NCBI GenBank assembly: GCA_947475495.1
Contig: CANJNX010000038.1
Span: 1-7,181 of the forward strand
Direction: 5' to 3'
DNA: 7,181 nt
Source of the DNA: Comamonadaceae bacterium
GTDB lineage: Bacteria; Pseudomonadota; Gammaproteobacteria; Burkholderiales; Burkholderiaceae_C
Position numbers and translations under genes: made by a program. The notes under the pieces were generated by a model, which worked only from the letters and a program-made list of their open reading frames with translations, did not search any database and was not told the origin of the DNA. Positions within the stretch are counted from its first letter, which is position 1; each line of letters begins with the position of its first letter. This document shows positions 6,800 to 7,181 of this stretch, piece by piece.

Positions 6800-7181
6800 T
6801 TAAGGCTTGGCTGCGCTTGGAAAAGGCCAAGCAGCCTGCGGGTTCAGTGTAGTCTGAGCGGCAGGGGCAGCGGGTGCTTTCGCAGCTTTCTTGGCAGCAG
6901 GCTTTTTCGCCGCTTTCTTTGGGGCTGCTTTCTTGGCGGCAGGCTTTTTAGCAGCAGCTTTTTTAGCAGCTGGCTTCTTAGCAGCAGCTTTCTTGGCGGC
7001 AGGCTTTTTAGCAGCAGCTTTTTTAGCAGCTGGCTTCTTAGCAGCAGCTTTTTTAGCCGCTGGCCGTTTAGCCGCTACTTTTTTAGTAGCTGGCTTTTTG
7101 GCCGCTACTTTTTTAGCAGCTGGCTTTTTAGCCGCTACTTTTTTAGCAGCTGGCTTTTTAGCCGCTACTTTTTTAGCAGCT
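6800..7181 (-). CDS. Histone H1-like Lys/Ala-repeat DNA-binding protein (5' end outside the window)
   Basis: The frame stays open from the right edge to a TAA at 6800-6802, giving the last 126 residues; the start lies beyond 7181. Most of the sequence is a decapeptide repeat, AAKKVAAKKP at the upstream end, becoming AAKKAAAKKP nearer the C-terminus, then a degenerate stretch (AAPKKAAKKP) and a non-repetitive tail, APAAPAAQTTLNPQAAWPFP, followed by SAAKP. Such strongly basic, low-complexity chains occur in bacterial histone H1-like nucleoid proteins (the HctB and Bordetella BpH1 type) and in AlgP-like regulators. They bind DNA non-specifically and can compact the nucleoid. The tail motif LNPQAAWPFP is one I recall from Comamonadaceae histone-like proteins, supporting a real gene and not chance low complexity. 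It is convergent with prmA and has a good terminator after its stop codon. The DNA-binding role is inferred from composition only. Confidence 0.85.
   Translation of the reverse strand, partial: AAKKVAAKKPAAKKVAAKKPAAKKVAAKKPATKKVAAKRPAAKKAAAKKPAAKKAAAKKPAAKKAAAKKPAAKKAAAKKPAAKKAAPKKAAKKPAAKKAAKAPAAPAAQTTLNPQAAWPFPSAAKP
6941..7180. repeat. Tandem array of eight 30-base units inside the histone-like gene
   Basis: Eight consecutive 30-base units can be laid out at 6941, 6971, 7001, 7031, 7061, 7091, 7121 and 7151; the array continues to the window edge. Each encodes one decapeptide on the minus strand. The four units at 7061-7180 carry a Val codon (GTA) at the fifth position (one reads ATKKVAAKRP), while the four at 6941-7060 carry Ala. 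Units 7121-7150 and 7151-7180 are identical. Superimposed is an exact 60-base duplication, 6931-6990 equal to 6991-7050. A decayed ninth unit lies at 6911-6940. Confidence 0.95.

Noticed and set aside
6931..7181. Regularly spaced direct repeats that could suggest a CRISPR or intergenic repeat array.
   Set aside because: The units are contiguous with no unique spacers, keep an open reading frame on the minus strand, and encode the Lys/Ala decapeptide of a histone-like protein.

Overview
The window is an ordinary chromosomal housekeeping segment. It probably comes from a betaproteobacterium of the order Burkholderiales, most likely the Comamonadaceae. Four things point there: the run tlpA-like, accB, accC, prmA; an mpl gene beside a conserved hypothetical protein that I recall from that group; moderate GC content by eye; and a lysine/alanine-repeat histone H1-like protein ending in TTLNPQAAWPFP, a tail I recall from Comamonadaceae. 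The assignment rests on recalled sequence similarity, not on a search.

Layout, left to right. Positions 21-49 hold a strong rho-independent terminator reading rightward. Next is aroG (84-1172, +), the first enzyme of the shikimate pathway. It converges on mpl (1197-2615, -), a murein-tripeptide recycling ligase, across only 24 bases. Divergent from mpl is a rightward run: a conserved hypothetical protein with faint nucleotidyltransferase-like features (2685-3275), a membrane-anchored TlpA/ResA-type thioredoxin (3295-3858), a 178-base non-coding gap, then accB (4037-4492), accC (4507-5856) and prmA (5862-6743), tightly packed. A hairpin with its T-tract on the minus strand separates prmA from a convergent, 5'-truncated gene (6800-7181, -) for a histone H1-like DNA-binding protein. 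That gene's coding sequence is largely a tandem array of 30-base units.

How the genes work together. AccB (biotin carrier) and AccC (biotin carboxylase) form the biotin-carboxylating half of acetyl-CoA carboxylase and are clearly co-expressed; PrmA, which methylates ribosomal protein L11, follows as a usual passenger. Mpl salvages cell-wall peptide, AroG feeds aromatic amino acid synthesis, and the TlpA-like protein probably handles periplasmic thiol redox chemistry. These are separate pathways sharing a locus, not one system.

I found no mobile element, CRISPR array, defence cassette, tRNA or rRNA. The points most worth a second look are the absence of aroQ from its common place before accB, the terminator placed so close upstream of aroG that it may be a leader element, the two-block repeat structure of the histone-like gene, and the uncharacterised protein at 2685-3275.
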